Shown here: piece by piece, positions 21,737-31,829 of the stretch
Layout of the letters: each line of letters opens with the position of its first letter
Numbering within the stretch: the first letter of the stretch is position 1
Assembly: GCA_028456385.1 (NCBI GenBank)
Contig: JALNQF010000122.1
Coordinates: 62,001-126,000, forward strand
Source of the DNA: Ophiosphaerella korrae
Taxonomy: Eukaryota > Ascomycota > Dothideomycetes > Pleosporales > Phaeosphaeriaceae
Length of the DNA stretch: 64,000 nt
Reading direction: 5' to 3'
The notes under the pieces: generated by a model
What the model was told of the DNA's origin: nothing
The model's database searches: none
What the model saw: the letters and a program-made list of their open reading frames with translations, nothing else
Translations under genes and position numbers: made by a program

Positions 21737-22331
21737 TAGCCCCAGAGTATGTGATGGGTGGGAATCGCAATGCACAGACCATTCACACGAGCCAAAACGG
21801 GTCGTGTGTAGCCACAAGTAGTGTTATCGACAGGTAAGCGACATTGCCGCCAAAGTTGAAGTTTGATTCCTGCTTGAAGATGCAAGTCCATGGTGATGCC
21901 AACCCTCTCCTGCTCAGCTGTCACGCTTATTGGATTTAATCACGTGCAATTCAAATGCTTGCCCAATTATGCGTGGTACAGGGGGATGCCCTTGACCTCC
22001 CATTTTCAGGTCAGCCTACGCCGCACACGCCGCCGTCGACCTTGCGCTACGCGTCAGCGACAACAGACCGATCAATGACATGTACGGAAAGGCGGAGCAA
22101 TATACTCCTAAAACCCACGCGAAGCAGTTGTGCAGAAGGACTTGAAGGTTCAAAACTCGGCTATCAGGTGGATCTGAATGCGCCTTTCTATATATAATGG
22201 AAGTCTGTGATGGGGCTCGCAGAATCAGGGCGGCTTGATTGAGCCGACGGGCTTATCCAGAAGTTGCAGCCACCACCATTTCGTATGGCCACCATTTGCA
22301 TCAATCACAGCTCGACAACGCTCCCGCATAC
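21737..22331. other. no gene recognised
   Basis: The short ORFs here are unconvincing and do not match anything I recognise. Confidence 0.4.
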
Positions 22332-22610
22332 TATCCCATGCACCGCCGGATTCTGCCCTCGCTTAAGTGGACCAATCAATAACCTTAGTTAACACTACGG
22401 CCTGCAACCTCACTCATCCAACCTAACGGACTAGAATGCCAGTGAAAACTATTATGCAGTAGAATCTTCAGTTATTATAATGCGTTGTAGTAGTAATATA
22501 ATTTAATAGGGTGAGCAACAGATAGGTGGTTTATACAAGGTGAGCTGCAGATAAGCAAGACCATTGATTGGCCCACTTAAGCGAGGACAGAATCCGGTGC
22601 ATGGGATAGA
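22332..22610. repeat. 46-bp inverted repeat pair with 183-bp spacer
   Basis: TATCCCATGCACCG...CTCGCTTAAGTGG (22332-22380) is found again as the reverse complement at 22564-22608, with two mismatches and a 3-nt gap. A more diverged direct copy is visible at about 22902-22943 (ATCCCATTGTCTGCTGGATT). The repeat has no coding explanation that I can see. Confidence 0.7.
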
Positions 22611-23039
22611 CATGCTTCTGAAAGTCTTCTAGTTTCGGCTTCGCCCATTCTTTTTCAACATACCAGTGAGCCTCTGCTTTTGTCTTTGGAAGTCGTCTTC
22701 CAACCCGGTATTTCAATCATCTCCACAAATTCGCTCTCGGATTTAGATCTACAGGCTATACCACAATATGTATGCAAGTATATCTTATGTTCCGGTGCGT
22801 TCAAACAGTGTTGTAATCACGCGGCGAAAAAAAGGACCGAATGGAGTGTCAGCCCGCTCATGCCTACCCCCGTGTGATAATTATTGGTTCCTTGTTCATC
22901 GTATCCCATTGTCTGCTGGATTCTGCCTTCGGTTAATGCGCCAAAATTCGCACGGACGAGGAGTGATTCTGCCACAGACGATGGGATAGTGCCGGAGTGG
23001 CGCACTTTGATGGCCAGGGTGGCTCAGCTCCGACTTTCC

Positions 23040-23417
23040 ACTTTACTGCGACTCGGTTTTGCAATCTTTCGCGCGCCTATCATCAGGTCACAGGCATGTG
23101 TTTGGAACGAAATCCCGGTCCTGATTTACGCCATGGTGCTGATGGCCATTGGCGGTACGCTTGCACTCGGAGTCATATATTTTGCTGTTAAAGATGCTCT
23201 GAGCTGGGAGAATCTCCGCGGTCTTTGGGCTGAGCGGCGCCATCTACGTAGGCAGAGAGCACATCTCAGGCGAGATAAACGGATGGCCTATACCTTGGAT
23301 TATTTCCTGGGTGTGAATTTTCGAGAGATGGGCATGAAGTTGGTTAATAGCATCGGGATAGACATTTTCATGGGATTTGGGGCCGGTACCTACATGGCCA
23401 TCGACGGTGCCGATTAA
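23040..23417 (+). pseudogene. truncated copy of the 4765-6105 membrane protein
   Basis: The peptide from about 23097 (VWNEIPVLIYAMVLMAIGG) follows the membrane protein VWNQTPVPIYAIVLMAAGG of the calcium island, then continues through YFAVKDALSWENLRGLWAER (versus YFAIRDVRLSWRNLRLLRAER) to GFGAGTYMAIDGAD, where it stops. It corresponds to about residues 87-195 of 446. Upstream and downstream parts are missing or unrecognisable. Confidence 0.8.
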
Positions 23418-24139
23418 AGCTGTCCTCCAGGCCAGCAATCTGGAAATACACCATGCGCATTCTGCATGTTCACTAATCTGCTGTGGTCGATATTTGTTTG
23501 GAGAAGAGCACTTCGACATAAGCATTTGTCGGGACGAAAAGACTCAAGACATGATTCAGCAAATGCTTAAAATGCGGACATCCAGCGTTTGGCTCCAGAG
23601 TTCTTTGGACGGAACCAGTTGCCGGTGCTGCGCCATATGACGCGGCCCTTCTATGAGCGGGTTAGGGTTACCACGAATCCTGTTTTCATTGGATAGACAC
23701 GGTTCACGGCAACATCCATGCCATCCAATACATTCACACGCACATGCCCGTTCCATTGAGATGGAGCCAGGCCGTGCAATCGAGCCTTCTTTACAAGCCA
23801 ATCAGACGAATACTGAAAGCGCTCACTGTTTCCTTGAAACAGTGTAATCGGGAAAATTAACTCGTCCACCTCAGGCGTTATTTTGTAGTGTCTAATTAAG
23901 TATAGTAAGAACGAGGGCGCTTAGAAGTCATCTTTTGATAAGAAAGAGCTCATCCCAACAGCTACACAACAACGTCTTCATATCCTCAGCATCGACAATC
24001 ACTACAATCTCTCTGACAACTATCCTCAGTCCTATCCTCAGGCTCTCGAGTCAAACTTTTCCCACACAGCTCCCTACTTCTAACCCTCCCAACACAACCA
24101 TCTCTTCTCGGGTTACCTACATATATTCCTAATAAAGCC
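23418..24139. other. no gene recognised; 5' region of the small membrane protein
   Basis: The first half is the decayed flank of the membrane-protein copy. The last ~200 bp are pyrimidine-rich (CTCATCC, CTCTCC, CTTCTAACCC), typical of a fungal core promoter and leader ahead of the gene at 24140. Confidence 0.4.
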
Positions 24140-24415
24140 ATGGGTCTCGCTTCCGCTTTAATCAAATTCATCATCATCCCCATCGTCATCGTTGTCGTCA
24201 TCGCCGTCCTGTGTATCTACCTCATCAAGCGTAAGAAGTCCTCTGACAAGGCTGTCACGTACGAGAATCCGAATCCGCCGGCACCCGGGCAGCCAAATTA
24301 CACGCCGCCGGTGCCTCCGCCCGTCGCAGTTACGGTGGGACAGATGCAGATGCAGCAATGGGCCGATTTGGAGAAACAGAATCAGACGAGGGTGACATAT
24401 GTGCAGAAGACTTGA
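24140..24415 (+). CDS. small single-pass membrane protein, unknown function
   Basis: A 91-aa single-exon protein starts MGLASALIKF. Residues 7-28 form one strongly hydrophobic helix (FIIIPIVIVVVIAVLCIYLI) followed by the basic stop-transfer KRKK, then a Pro-rich tail with PPAPG and PPVPPP and a Gln-rich end. This is a signal-anchor topology with a proline-rich cytosolic tail that could bind SH3 or WW proteins. A pyrimidine-rich leader precedes the ATG. I do not recognise a family. Confidence 0.65.
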   Translation: MGLASALIKFIIIPIVIVVVIAVLCIYLIKRKKSSDKAVTYENPNPPAPGQPNYTPPVPPPVAVTVGQMQMQQWADLEKQNQTRVTYVQKT

Positions 24416-24636
24416 GGAAATATTTTAAGGTGATGGCTTGGATTTTATTTTTCCTCAGGACCTTGGAGAGTGGCGGGTGGGGGGGGATAGGTGGCTTAAA
24501 GGCGGGCATGATAAGTGTTTTCTTTGGAAAGGAAAGGGAGCATGGCGCAGGCATTGGTTTCTTTAAAGGAATTAAATGGAGATGATTCAATCATCTGCTT
24601 GTTTGTATAAGCTTGCGTACATCATCTTTTGTAAGA
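24416..24636. other. 3' flank of the small membrane protein gene
   Basis: There is a G-rich run (24477-24486) and no gene. Confidence 0.4.
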
Positions 24637-25185
24637 TTATGGCCACGTTTGAGATAGGTCTTTAAACTCTCCAACTCGATAGCCATAGTTGAAAATCCAG
24701 CTTTTTTGACGCCGCTGAGTTGCTAATGGCTTGATAAATCCGGGTAGACGTGCCCACTCAATGCCATCAAAATTATCACAGCCCATCTCATCATCGGCAC
24801 TATCTTGATCAACCTCACTCGTGGCCACTATGCCAGCGCCGCTGCCCTCAGTGGGCGGCATAATCTCTGCCTCGGGCTGCAGCTCCATCAACTGCGGCTC
24901 AAAGGCATTATCCAAACGTGTAGAAATAGTGGCCTGGCTCGCGGCAGCTAGAGCTTTACGAGGCGATCGACACGGTGATAAGGCTCCAGGTATAGAGCGT
25001 GAGATTTGGGATAGCTCTACATTAGGCGTTAATATAGGCGTTAATATTGGCGCTGATGTAGACATCAATATAGGCGTCAGTGTTTGCTGAGATAAGGCGC
25101 TAGTACTACAATCAGGAACTCTCCTACTTTTAGCTGTTGAATAAGCAGGTAGTAGGCGTCTTTTAGGTGCCATATTAGGCCGCAA
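24637..25185 (-). pseudogene. N-terminal fragment of a hAT-type transposase
   Basis: The 182-residue frame ends with DGIEWARLPGFIKPLATQ and RRQKSWIFNYGYRV, the lead-in to the BED-type zinc finger of fungal hAT transposases. The finger itself and the catalytic region are missing. The N-terminus is Thr/Ser/Pro-rich with a tandem PILTPILTP stretch. It is the start of an element truncated soon after the conserved block. Confidence 0.7.
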
Positions 25186-26361
25186 TAATAAATAACCTCA
25201 AAGCTGCAAGCTACTTATAGAGGCATAATATTTAGCCCCCTAGTAGCAGTAATAGCGTAAAATTCTAAGCGTTTCAAGAGCTATAAGTTTGAGGTCAGAA
25301 GACACGGCATGGAGTAATCATAAGTGAATATTTCTAACCAATCAGTCCCCATTACTAACATAGACAGGAGTAGCTTGTAGCTGCTAAGGATAGCTATCTG
25401 CGATTTTAGTAAGTAAAGCATAGGTTCGGTTGTCCTGTTCTAGTTAATCAGATTGGCGTCGTAGAGCCTGCATGTACCTTCATAAGGATACTCAATGTTG
25501 TAGTAGCTATAGTTGCATGAGTGCGTGAAAATTCGACCCTTAGAATAGCTCTAATGTATACAAGCCAACTCTTGTTCTAAATGCTCTTCCTTGTTACTAA
25601 AGTATAGGCGGTCCTAATAATAACTACAAACACGCCCTATAAGTGTACTGTTATAGACGCCTTCTCATGCGTACGTTTATACAGGCTTGAGTAGCAAGTG
25701 CAATAGTGTCGTCAAGGTGTGTTGTAGGGTCTACCTAATACTGTACATCATTATAATTGGTAAGGTAAATCAGCCTTAGTAGATAGGAGATGTCTCCTTT
25801 GCTAGGCCGTAGAGCGCCAACCATACTTCGGATGTGCTGAGTGTGAACGGTCTCTAGTAACTGGATTCCAGCTATCTAGCCCAGATGCTATCTACAACCA
25901 AGATAGGAAGAAAAGGAGAGAATCCAGCTCCGCGCGAAGTTTTGAAGTGTTCCGAGCACGAGTTATACGCTAACCATATCCGTGCACGATGGCGCAGCCT
26001 CACTATCGCCGCCCATGCCTCATTGCCCAGACGTACACTCCCGACCACATACATCGTTCTTTATACGCGTGATCTAGTAGATCCGCAGCCCGCAAATATC
26101 GCCTGACTGGCGTTGTTCTAGTAAGATAGACTCCACTTCTGGCAGATTGCATTGTCAGGGTGGCGCCGGCCTCAGCTTCGGGAAGTACATTGACCACGAC
26201 GCCAGCCCTTTGTCTTTTGTAATTGCTCTCGCAACAGGGTTTCTTGTTTCGTTTTCGAATCAAAGCAACAATGCTCCTCCATGGTCTTCTGTTTCGCGTA
26301 ATTCGCGTCTGCAGCCATTCTCCCTAACTCGCACCACTCAATCTCACGTCGCAATGTCGAC
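25186..26361. other. AT-rich intergenic, no gene recognised
   Basis: The sequence is CTA/TAG-rich, resembling old RIP-mutated repeat DNA, with no recognisable open frame. The short ORFs at 25872-26263 do not resemble anything I know. Confidence 0.4.
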
Positions 26362-26694
26362 AACAAGCGAAAGGGCAATAACACCTGGACCAACATTCAG
26401 AACAAGGCCAATGAGTTCACCTCACAGTTAAGCCTCGATGCGAGAATCTGAATCATTGCCGGAAATGGCTCGACCGAAGCCTGCGCAGGCAATGTTGCAC
26501 CGCCCCCACGGGTGAAGTTCCCGGGCATGCGTCTCTCTGATTGGCCTTCTACTGTCACTCCGGAAAATCTCGTGAGTATCTTCCCCACTGGCATACAAAC
26601 TAGTGCTGCGTGGGATAAGGACTTAATTTCACGACGTGCTGTTGCCATGGGCGAGGGGTTTCGAGGTAAGGGAGCCAATGTTACCCTACCGTAA
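26362..26694 (+). pseudogene. GH3 beta-glucosidase N-terminal fragment
   Basis: The frame reads NTWTNIQNKANEFTSQLSL, an in-frame TGA after DARI, then IIAGNGSTEACAGNV, VKFPGMRLSDWP, SIFPTGIQTSAAWDKDLISR and RAVAMGEGFRGKGANVTL. This follows the start of fungal GH3 beta-glucosidases, which have CLSDGPAGV and AATWDKDL...GEEFRGKGVNV. The usual Gly of SDGP is Trp here. Only ~110 of ~800 residues remain. Confidence 0.75.
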
Positions 26695-27054
26695 GTAGAT
26701 CCCATGCTCCAGAAGCGGTTTTGAGCCGCAGTTTTCTAATTTAGATGCACGATAGTCTGGTCTTCTGGGTCGCAGTGCTTCAGGTGGGCGCAAATAGCAG
26801 GGCTTTTTGCCCAGCCTGTTCTTGGCTAGCATCGGAACTAGTCTTGTATATATTTAGTAGACGTGACGTCTGAACTGCCGCTATTTTAAGCCCTTTACTG
26901 GAAAGGAATTCCGCCGTGTCTCCGTCGTTAGTTTTTCTAGTAAGATTGAGGCTCTGTCTTAGTCTAAAGAGAGTATAGTGGAGTGGTGGGGGTTTACAAG
27001 CCTTAGCCAAGAGTTCTATTCGGAAACCCTTCCTCAGCAAAAAGCTGTTGTTGG
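26695..27054. other. no gene recognised
   Basis: This is a flank between two pseudogenes. A minus-strand ORF here shows no recognisable similarity. Confidence 0.35.
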
Positions 27055-28315
27055 CTAAATTATATCGTACAACGCATGAGTAAAAGGGCCGGGAAGCTGG
27101 AATCGAGTTGAACTTTGAGATGATTGATAAATTGCTGCTTTGTACATGTAATGAGACTCCATGCCGCATTTAATAGTGGTTCTTCCCTGCGACCGCTCCA
27201 CTACAATCTCCCTAATTGCTGTCATAATGGGCGCGAATGTGCGTTCGGGTTCAAGTACCGCCACACTGTCCATGTTATTATGGCAAATTGCTACCGCAAG
27301 GTTGTCGCGAATGTTAGTGAAGGCAATTGAGCCGCCAGCTCCAGGGCTGTGAATGATGTCGGGGCGATCACCCACAAGAGGATCTGACGCGTTTGTTTTC
27401 TCTCCTAGCCAGTATCCGGCAGCCCCGAACCAGGCGGGGATTGGCAGGATCTTGTCTGGGTCGTAGGAGCTCACTCTCGGTCTAGTGAAACCTCTAACGC
27501 GCTCTGGTGAGAGGAGCCAGACGCCGTCTAGTTCCCCGCAATTGGCAATTAGTGCGAAGATCCGGGCAATTGATCTAGCATCCGTTATGGCTCCTGCGCC
27601 GGGATCCACGGCCTGCTGTATGACTTTGGTGTTGTGAACATCGGCGCCAGGGGAAACCGACGGCAGGCTGATGCCATGCCCATTGACTAGAGGAAAAGGG
27701 TTTCCGCCGTAAAGCTTTGCAACACGAATAAGTTTGCTGTCAGGAACGCCTAGATGGAAGTTCTCAATGCCCAGAGGCCTGCAAATTTCCTCGTATGCGA
27801 AGACATCGAATGGTCGATGCATGGGGTCTGTCAGGCAAACAACCTCTCCTAGAATCCAGCCCCAGACAAGAACATGGTAGGCATTCGCTGTGCCAGGAGC
27901 GAAAAGGGGTTTGAGTTGGGCGACTCTCTGAACCATCCACTCCCAATCTGCGAGTCTCTCTGGCGTTACGCCTTCGGGTATCTGAGGGATACCGGATCTG
28001 TGCGACAGTGCCATTTCAACCGTGATTCATTCCTCCCCATTTGACTTGAACTCGGGCCAGTAGCTTGCAATGGGTTTGTTGACATCGATCAGTCCCCGTT
28101 TGGCTTGTAAATGGACTTGCAAGAGCAATGACGCCTTTAGTGATAGACAAGACTGGGAATATGGCCTTTCCTGTCGCTGGTTCGTCGGTCTCCTTGTTTG
28201 CTTTTCCTGCAAAGGCGTCGACAATCTTCTTGCCTCAATGGTAGGCGGAAACGGCGATGCCATATTCGCCGAGCTCGATGGAGCGGCTAAGGGCTGCCTC
28301 GATTCGGGGGTCCAT
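27055..28315 (-). pseudogene. beta-lactamase-like serine hydrolase (EstB/class C family), broken
   Basis: Reading from an ATG at 28313-28315 (MDPRIEAALSRSIELGEYG), the frame meets TGA just after VSAYH, then continues to FPVLSITKGVIAL, which holds the catalytic Ser-x-x-Lys. A one-base frameshift follows near 28135. The next frame (RGLIDVNKPIASYWPEF) meets a second TGA at 28027-28029 before MALSHRSGIPQIPEG. From there it is open to 27055 and includes AYHVLVWGWILGEVV, with the family's catalytic Tyr, and HSPGAGGS near the C-terminus. Both stops sit where CGA to TGA would explain them. It is a recent pseudogene of a family VIII-type esterase. Confidence 0.85.
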
Positions 28316-28543
28316 GTCAGTACTGCACCAGGTCTCTTGCCATGGCCGAATGCTGCTCCTATGGTTCAATAGAAGAAATGAGCGGCGGGTGTATGCGGAC
28401 GTGAGTCAACTAGGCGGACTCAGCAATCCCCGCCCGCGCGTGGCTTTTTCTCCCGATGTTACGCGCAGTGAGCAGTGACTGTTCTATTCCGCAGGACGCA
28501 TAGCTTTCGTCTTTCCACTTGCCCGTCCTCACCCATCGCGCAC

Positions 28544-28939
28544 ATGATGGCGTTCAGAGCCCTTATCGTTGTCTACCGTAGACCCGACATCTCGCCCAAC
28601 GAATTCCACAGGGTCTACGAGACGTCTCACGTGCCGCTAGTTCAGTCCATCACTGGAGACTTTTTCCCGCTGTCGCATTCTCGCGCGTACCTTGGTCGTG
28701 ATGACATGAAGAAGGATGAAGGCTACCCACCGGCAGTGCTGTTCGGCGACACAAAGCTCTCTGACTGTGACGCTCTAACAACAATAACATTCGAGGCCCG
28801 GGCCCATTTTGAGGCCTTCAATAGCAAGCTGATGGAGAGCGACAACCGAGCGAAGATTGAGCTGGACTGTGCCAAGTTCATGGACGTCAGTCGCACGGCC
28901 ATGGTGGTGATTGGGGACGTGGTTGAGAGCAGCCGATGA
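28544..28939 (+). CDS. EthD-domain protein
   Basis: This is a 131-aa single-exon protein. I chose the first ATG of the open frame; the frame itself is open further upstream but only with GTG. The pattern FRALIVVYRRPDISPNEFHR, then YETSHVPLV, then the C-terminal KFMDVSRTAMVVIGD fits the EthD ferredoxin-like dimeric fold (Tyr-x-x-x-H-x-P-L-V). Such proteins support degradation or tailoring reactions in fungi, often beside oxygenases. It lies 219 bp upstream of a bZIP gene on the same strand and is divergent from the hydrolase pseudogene. Confidence 0.8.
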   Translation: MMAFRALIVVYRRPDISPNEFHRVYETSHVPLVQSITGDFFPLSHSRAYLGRDDMKKDEGYPPAVLFGDTKLSDCDALTTITFEARAHFEAFNSKLMESDNRAKIELDCAKFMDVSRTAMVVIGDVVESSR

Positions 28940-29158
28940 GAAGGCATGAGCCTTCTAACGGGCGGTGCGTGCAGCGTGCGGGGTGCGGGTGCTGTGTTTT
29001 ACTTTGGTATCTGGTAGGGTTCATAGACAGCCACATGACTTGTCGACAGGTGGAGCTGGGCCAAGCTCCGAGGCGCGCACAGTGCGATGCCAACCTCAAT
29101 CTCAACCTCGATGCCTCTTCCACCCAACGTGCGCATCTAGCATTTGATCAGTGAAGCA

Positions 29159-30454
29159 ATGTCAGATTGTCATGATGAATCGCGACGCGCCCGCAAGCGC
29201 GCCACTGACCGCAAGTCGCAGCGGAACCACCGCGAACGCCAAAAAGCCTATATACAGCATCTCGAGCAGTCCCTGGCCACGCTCAAGGCTGCTGCTGACT
29301 CTGACCAGCGTGTCAGCAAACTTGTTGCCGAAATTGATCGTCTCCAGAGGAAATGTACCTCACTGGAGGCGCAACTTGGCCGGGTCCGAGCTGCGGTTTG
29401 CGACACCCCCCACCACGCCATTGAACAGGTATCGCTTCAAGAGACAGATTCTACCTTTAGCCTTGACCACGACGACTTTATGCTACTAGGCCCACTTGAA
29501 GATTTCACTGTAGCTGTGAACGATCTCCCGGCCACGGAAGTCGGCATGTGTGATACGGACGAGAGCTTTTCTGCTGGTGACAGCAGTTTATCTATCCGAG
29601 ACTTCAGCATGCATACCATCCACTGCGACTCGCCAGCACGCAATGGAAATTTGCAAGCAGTGACTCCCTTGCAGGACCTTCTGGCAGTTGAGGCGATACA
29701 AACCGTCACAGACATGACCACTGAACAGCCCTTTACTATGCTCACGCCGACTCAGGACTCGCTGGTGCCTCTGGCCGACGCATGTCTTATCACTTATCCA
29801 TCACCTTGCCTGCCCCGGTACACTGCCGTGGGCGGCGCCGCAGACAGATTCCTATTGGCCATGCTGGAAGAGGCACGCGCGGAGCATCGCCGGCGCAACT
29901 TTGACACTACGAAGCCTAGTCTAAGGCGTCTTCTTTCTATGCCAGCATACGATATCCTGGCTTTTCGGCTGTTTCACTACATCAAGTCATACGGTGCCAT
30001 GCCGTTACATCTGCTTCTATCTATTTTCTGGGTGCAATATCTCTACCTTAGGGTACGATACTCAATTCACCAGCTGTGAAACCATGGCTAATCGCTCCAG
30101 TGGCACGTCCTCGAGACACCCGAAGCCTATGAACAGATACCGTCTTTTCTGAGACCTACCCCGATTGAGTATCAAATACCACACCGCATCAGCATCAACA
30201 TGATAGTCTGGCCTGATCTCCGACAAATGTTGATCCGCGATGCCCTTACCATAGACCCAGATGCGATAGGAATTGATCTCATGAACAGTCTGCAATCACA
30301 ATGGCAACCAACGTGTGCACTCGGCAATGGACTTCTTGTCAGTTTGGACGTTCTTGGAGTTGTCGAACAACAAGCTTGCTCACGAGAGTTCTGGAAGGTT
30401 GGTCAAGCATTTTCAAAAAAGTACTCCCAGTACAATGATTGCGATTTGTTCTAA
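29159..30454 (+). CDS. bZIP transcription factor with DUF3425-type C-terminus
   Basis: Two exons (29159-30052, 30101-30454) give 415 aa. The basic region RKRATDRKSQRNHRERQKAY (about residues 13-32) and the adjacent heptad-like helix form the bZIP. The C-terminal part contains PSLRRLLSMPAYDILAFRLF and, across the intron, IPSFLRPTPIEYQIPHRI and IVWPDLRQMLI, the DUF3425 pattern that often follows fungal bZIPs. The start is the ATG nearest the basic region that follows stops. It is likely the local regulator of the adjacent esterase/monooxygenase block, which is inference from position. Confidence 0.88.
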
Positions 30455-30470
30455 GGCGTGGTGCTTTGCA

Positions 30471-31567
30471 CTATTTAAAATCTACATCGAAGGCTTTGGC
30501 GAGAAAGGCGGTGATACTTTTCCAGCATGCTGCAACATCATCCTTACTGTAGTCCTTACTGCCCTGCTTGTAATGGCTGAAGCCATGAATAGCTTCGGGA
30601 TATTCATGAAACTCGGTTGGAACCCCGGCCTCCTCCAACATATGAGCGTATTGCTGCCCTTCAACTTTCAGACAGTCCATTCCGGCCAAATGCACGGAGG
30701 CTGGAGCTAGTCTCGGCTGCAATTCACGCAGTAGATCCTGCCCCGCAAGCAATGGCGCAACGAAAACGGAGTTCTTGTCCACAAAAGGTGGCAGATAAGC
30801 TGCCTCCATGAGTTCGGCCACCCACACTGGAAGCGACTTTGTCTGTACTTCTACACTTGCCGCCTGGTACCGATTTCTATACGCTTCGTTGCAGGCAGTG
30901 CTAGCGTAGATCAGGATCTGCGCAACCTGGCGGTACTGCGCTGGTAATCCCTCTCTGAACTTGCGGCATGGTCCCGCTGTGTATGACGTGAGCAAAGATA
31001 GAGATGCTGCTAGGTTGCCGCCTGCTGAGTTTCCCATGAAAGCAATGCGAGCAGGGTCAATGACGACGTTGGTATGCTCCATGAACCCTTCAGAGAGCGT
31101 CCATCTGAGAACTTCGTGCAATTGGAGCAATGCGTGCGGAAATGGGTATCGCGGTGACTTGGCATAATCCACGGAGACTACGGCTGCCCCAAGCTGAGCG
31201 AGGTTTAGATTTCCAGGAAAAGTGGAAAGAGGAGTGTAATACGCACCTCGTCTGCTAATGAACGAACGATGTGTTCACCGTCTGATGGCTGTCCAAGGAC
31301 GAAGCCTCCGCCCTCGAAAACCAAAATGAGTGGTAACCTACCTCCTGCTCTCCGTTTGCGCTCGGGTGGTAGACACAACGAGCACCGTACGCTTCCCTCT
31401 CCAAGACTCGGCGTTGGCACAACAATTTGCGCATCAAATTTCAAGCCACTTGTGGTCATCGAAGCCATGATTCTGCGCAAAACCCATGCTGTTGTATGAA
31501 GATACAGCGTGTACGCATACGAGTAGCCCGGTCCCGACGTGACTTGCGGTGCTTTTGTCTGCTCCAT
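30471..31567 (-). CDS. HSL-family alpha/beta-hydrolase (esterase)
   Basis: Two exons (31567-31247, 31193-30471) give 347 aa. The catalytic set is visible: nucleophile in GNSAGGNLAA, Asp in AGMDCLKVEG and His in EAIHGFSHY. The oxyanion block normally written HGGG reads EGGG (LILVFEGGGFVLG): Glu replaces the family's His. The gene starts 262 bp from the Baeyer-Villiger monooxygenase on the opposite strand. A monooxygenase that makes esters beside a hydrolase that could open them is a classic arrangement. The tail ends only 16 bp beyond the stop of the bZIP gene. Substrate is unknown. Confidence 0.88.
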
Positions 31568-31829
31568 AGTTGGGTATGCAATACGATCATCTCCGCTTTT
31601 TAGCGCACGCGGTTGACTCGATCGACGGGAGAACACGGGTTCGCTTAAACACTGACAACGCCTGCATTATGTCCGTCCATTTCGCCCGCTTGCTAGGCTT
31701 ACTCACGTGAATGATGAACACGCCAGCCCTTGGCAAGCTGAGCGATGTAGTGGTCATGCTACTGCTTGCTACAAAGGCAGACTATCGCAGGGCTCCTTTT
31801 GACCAAACCATTCCTACAGGGGTGGTACA
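31568..31829. promoter_or_regulatory. shared divergent promoter of esterase and monooxygenase
   Basis: A 262-bp gap separates the two start codons, so both genes must be driven from here. I see no decisive TATA element or repeat-type operator. Confidence 0.6.
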
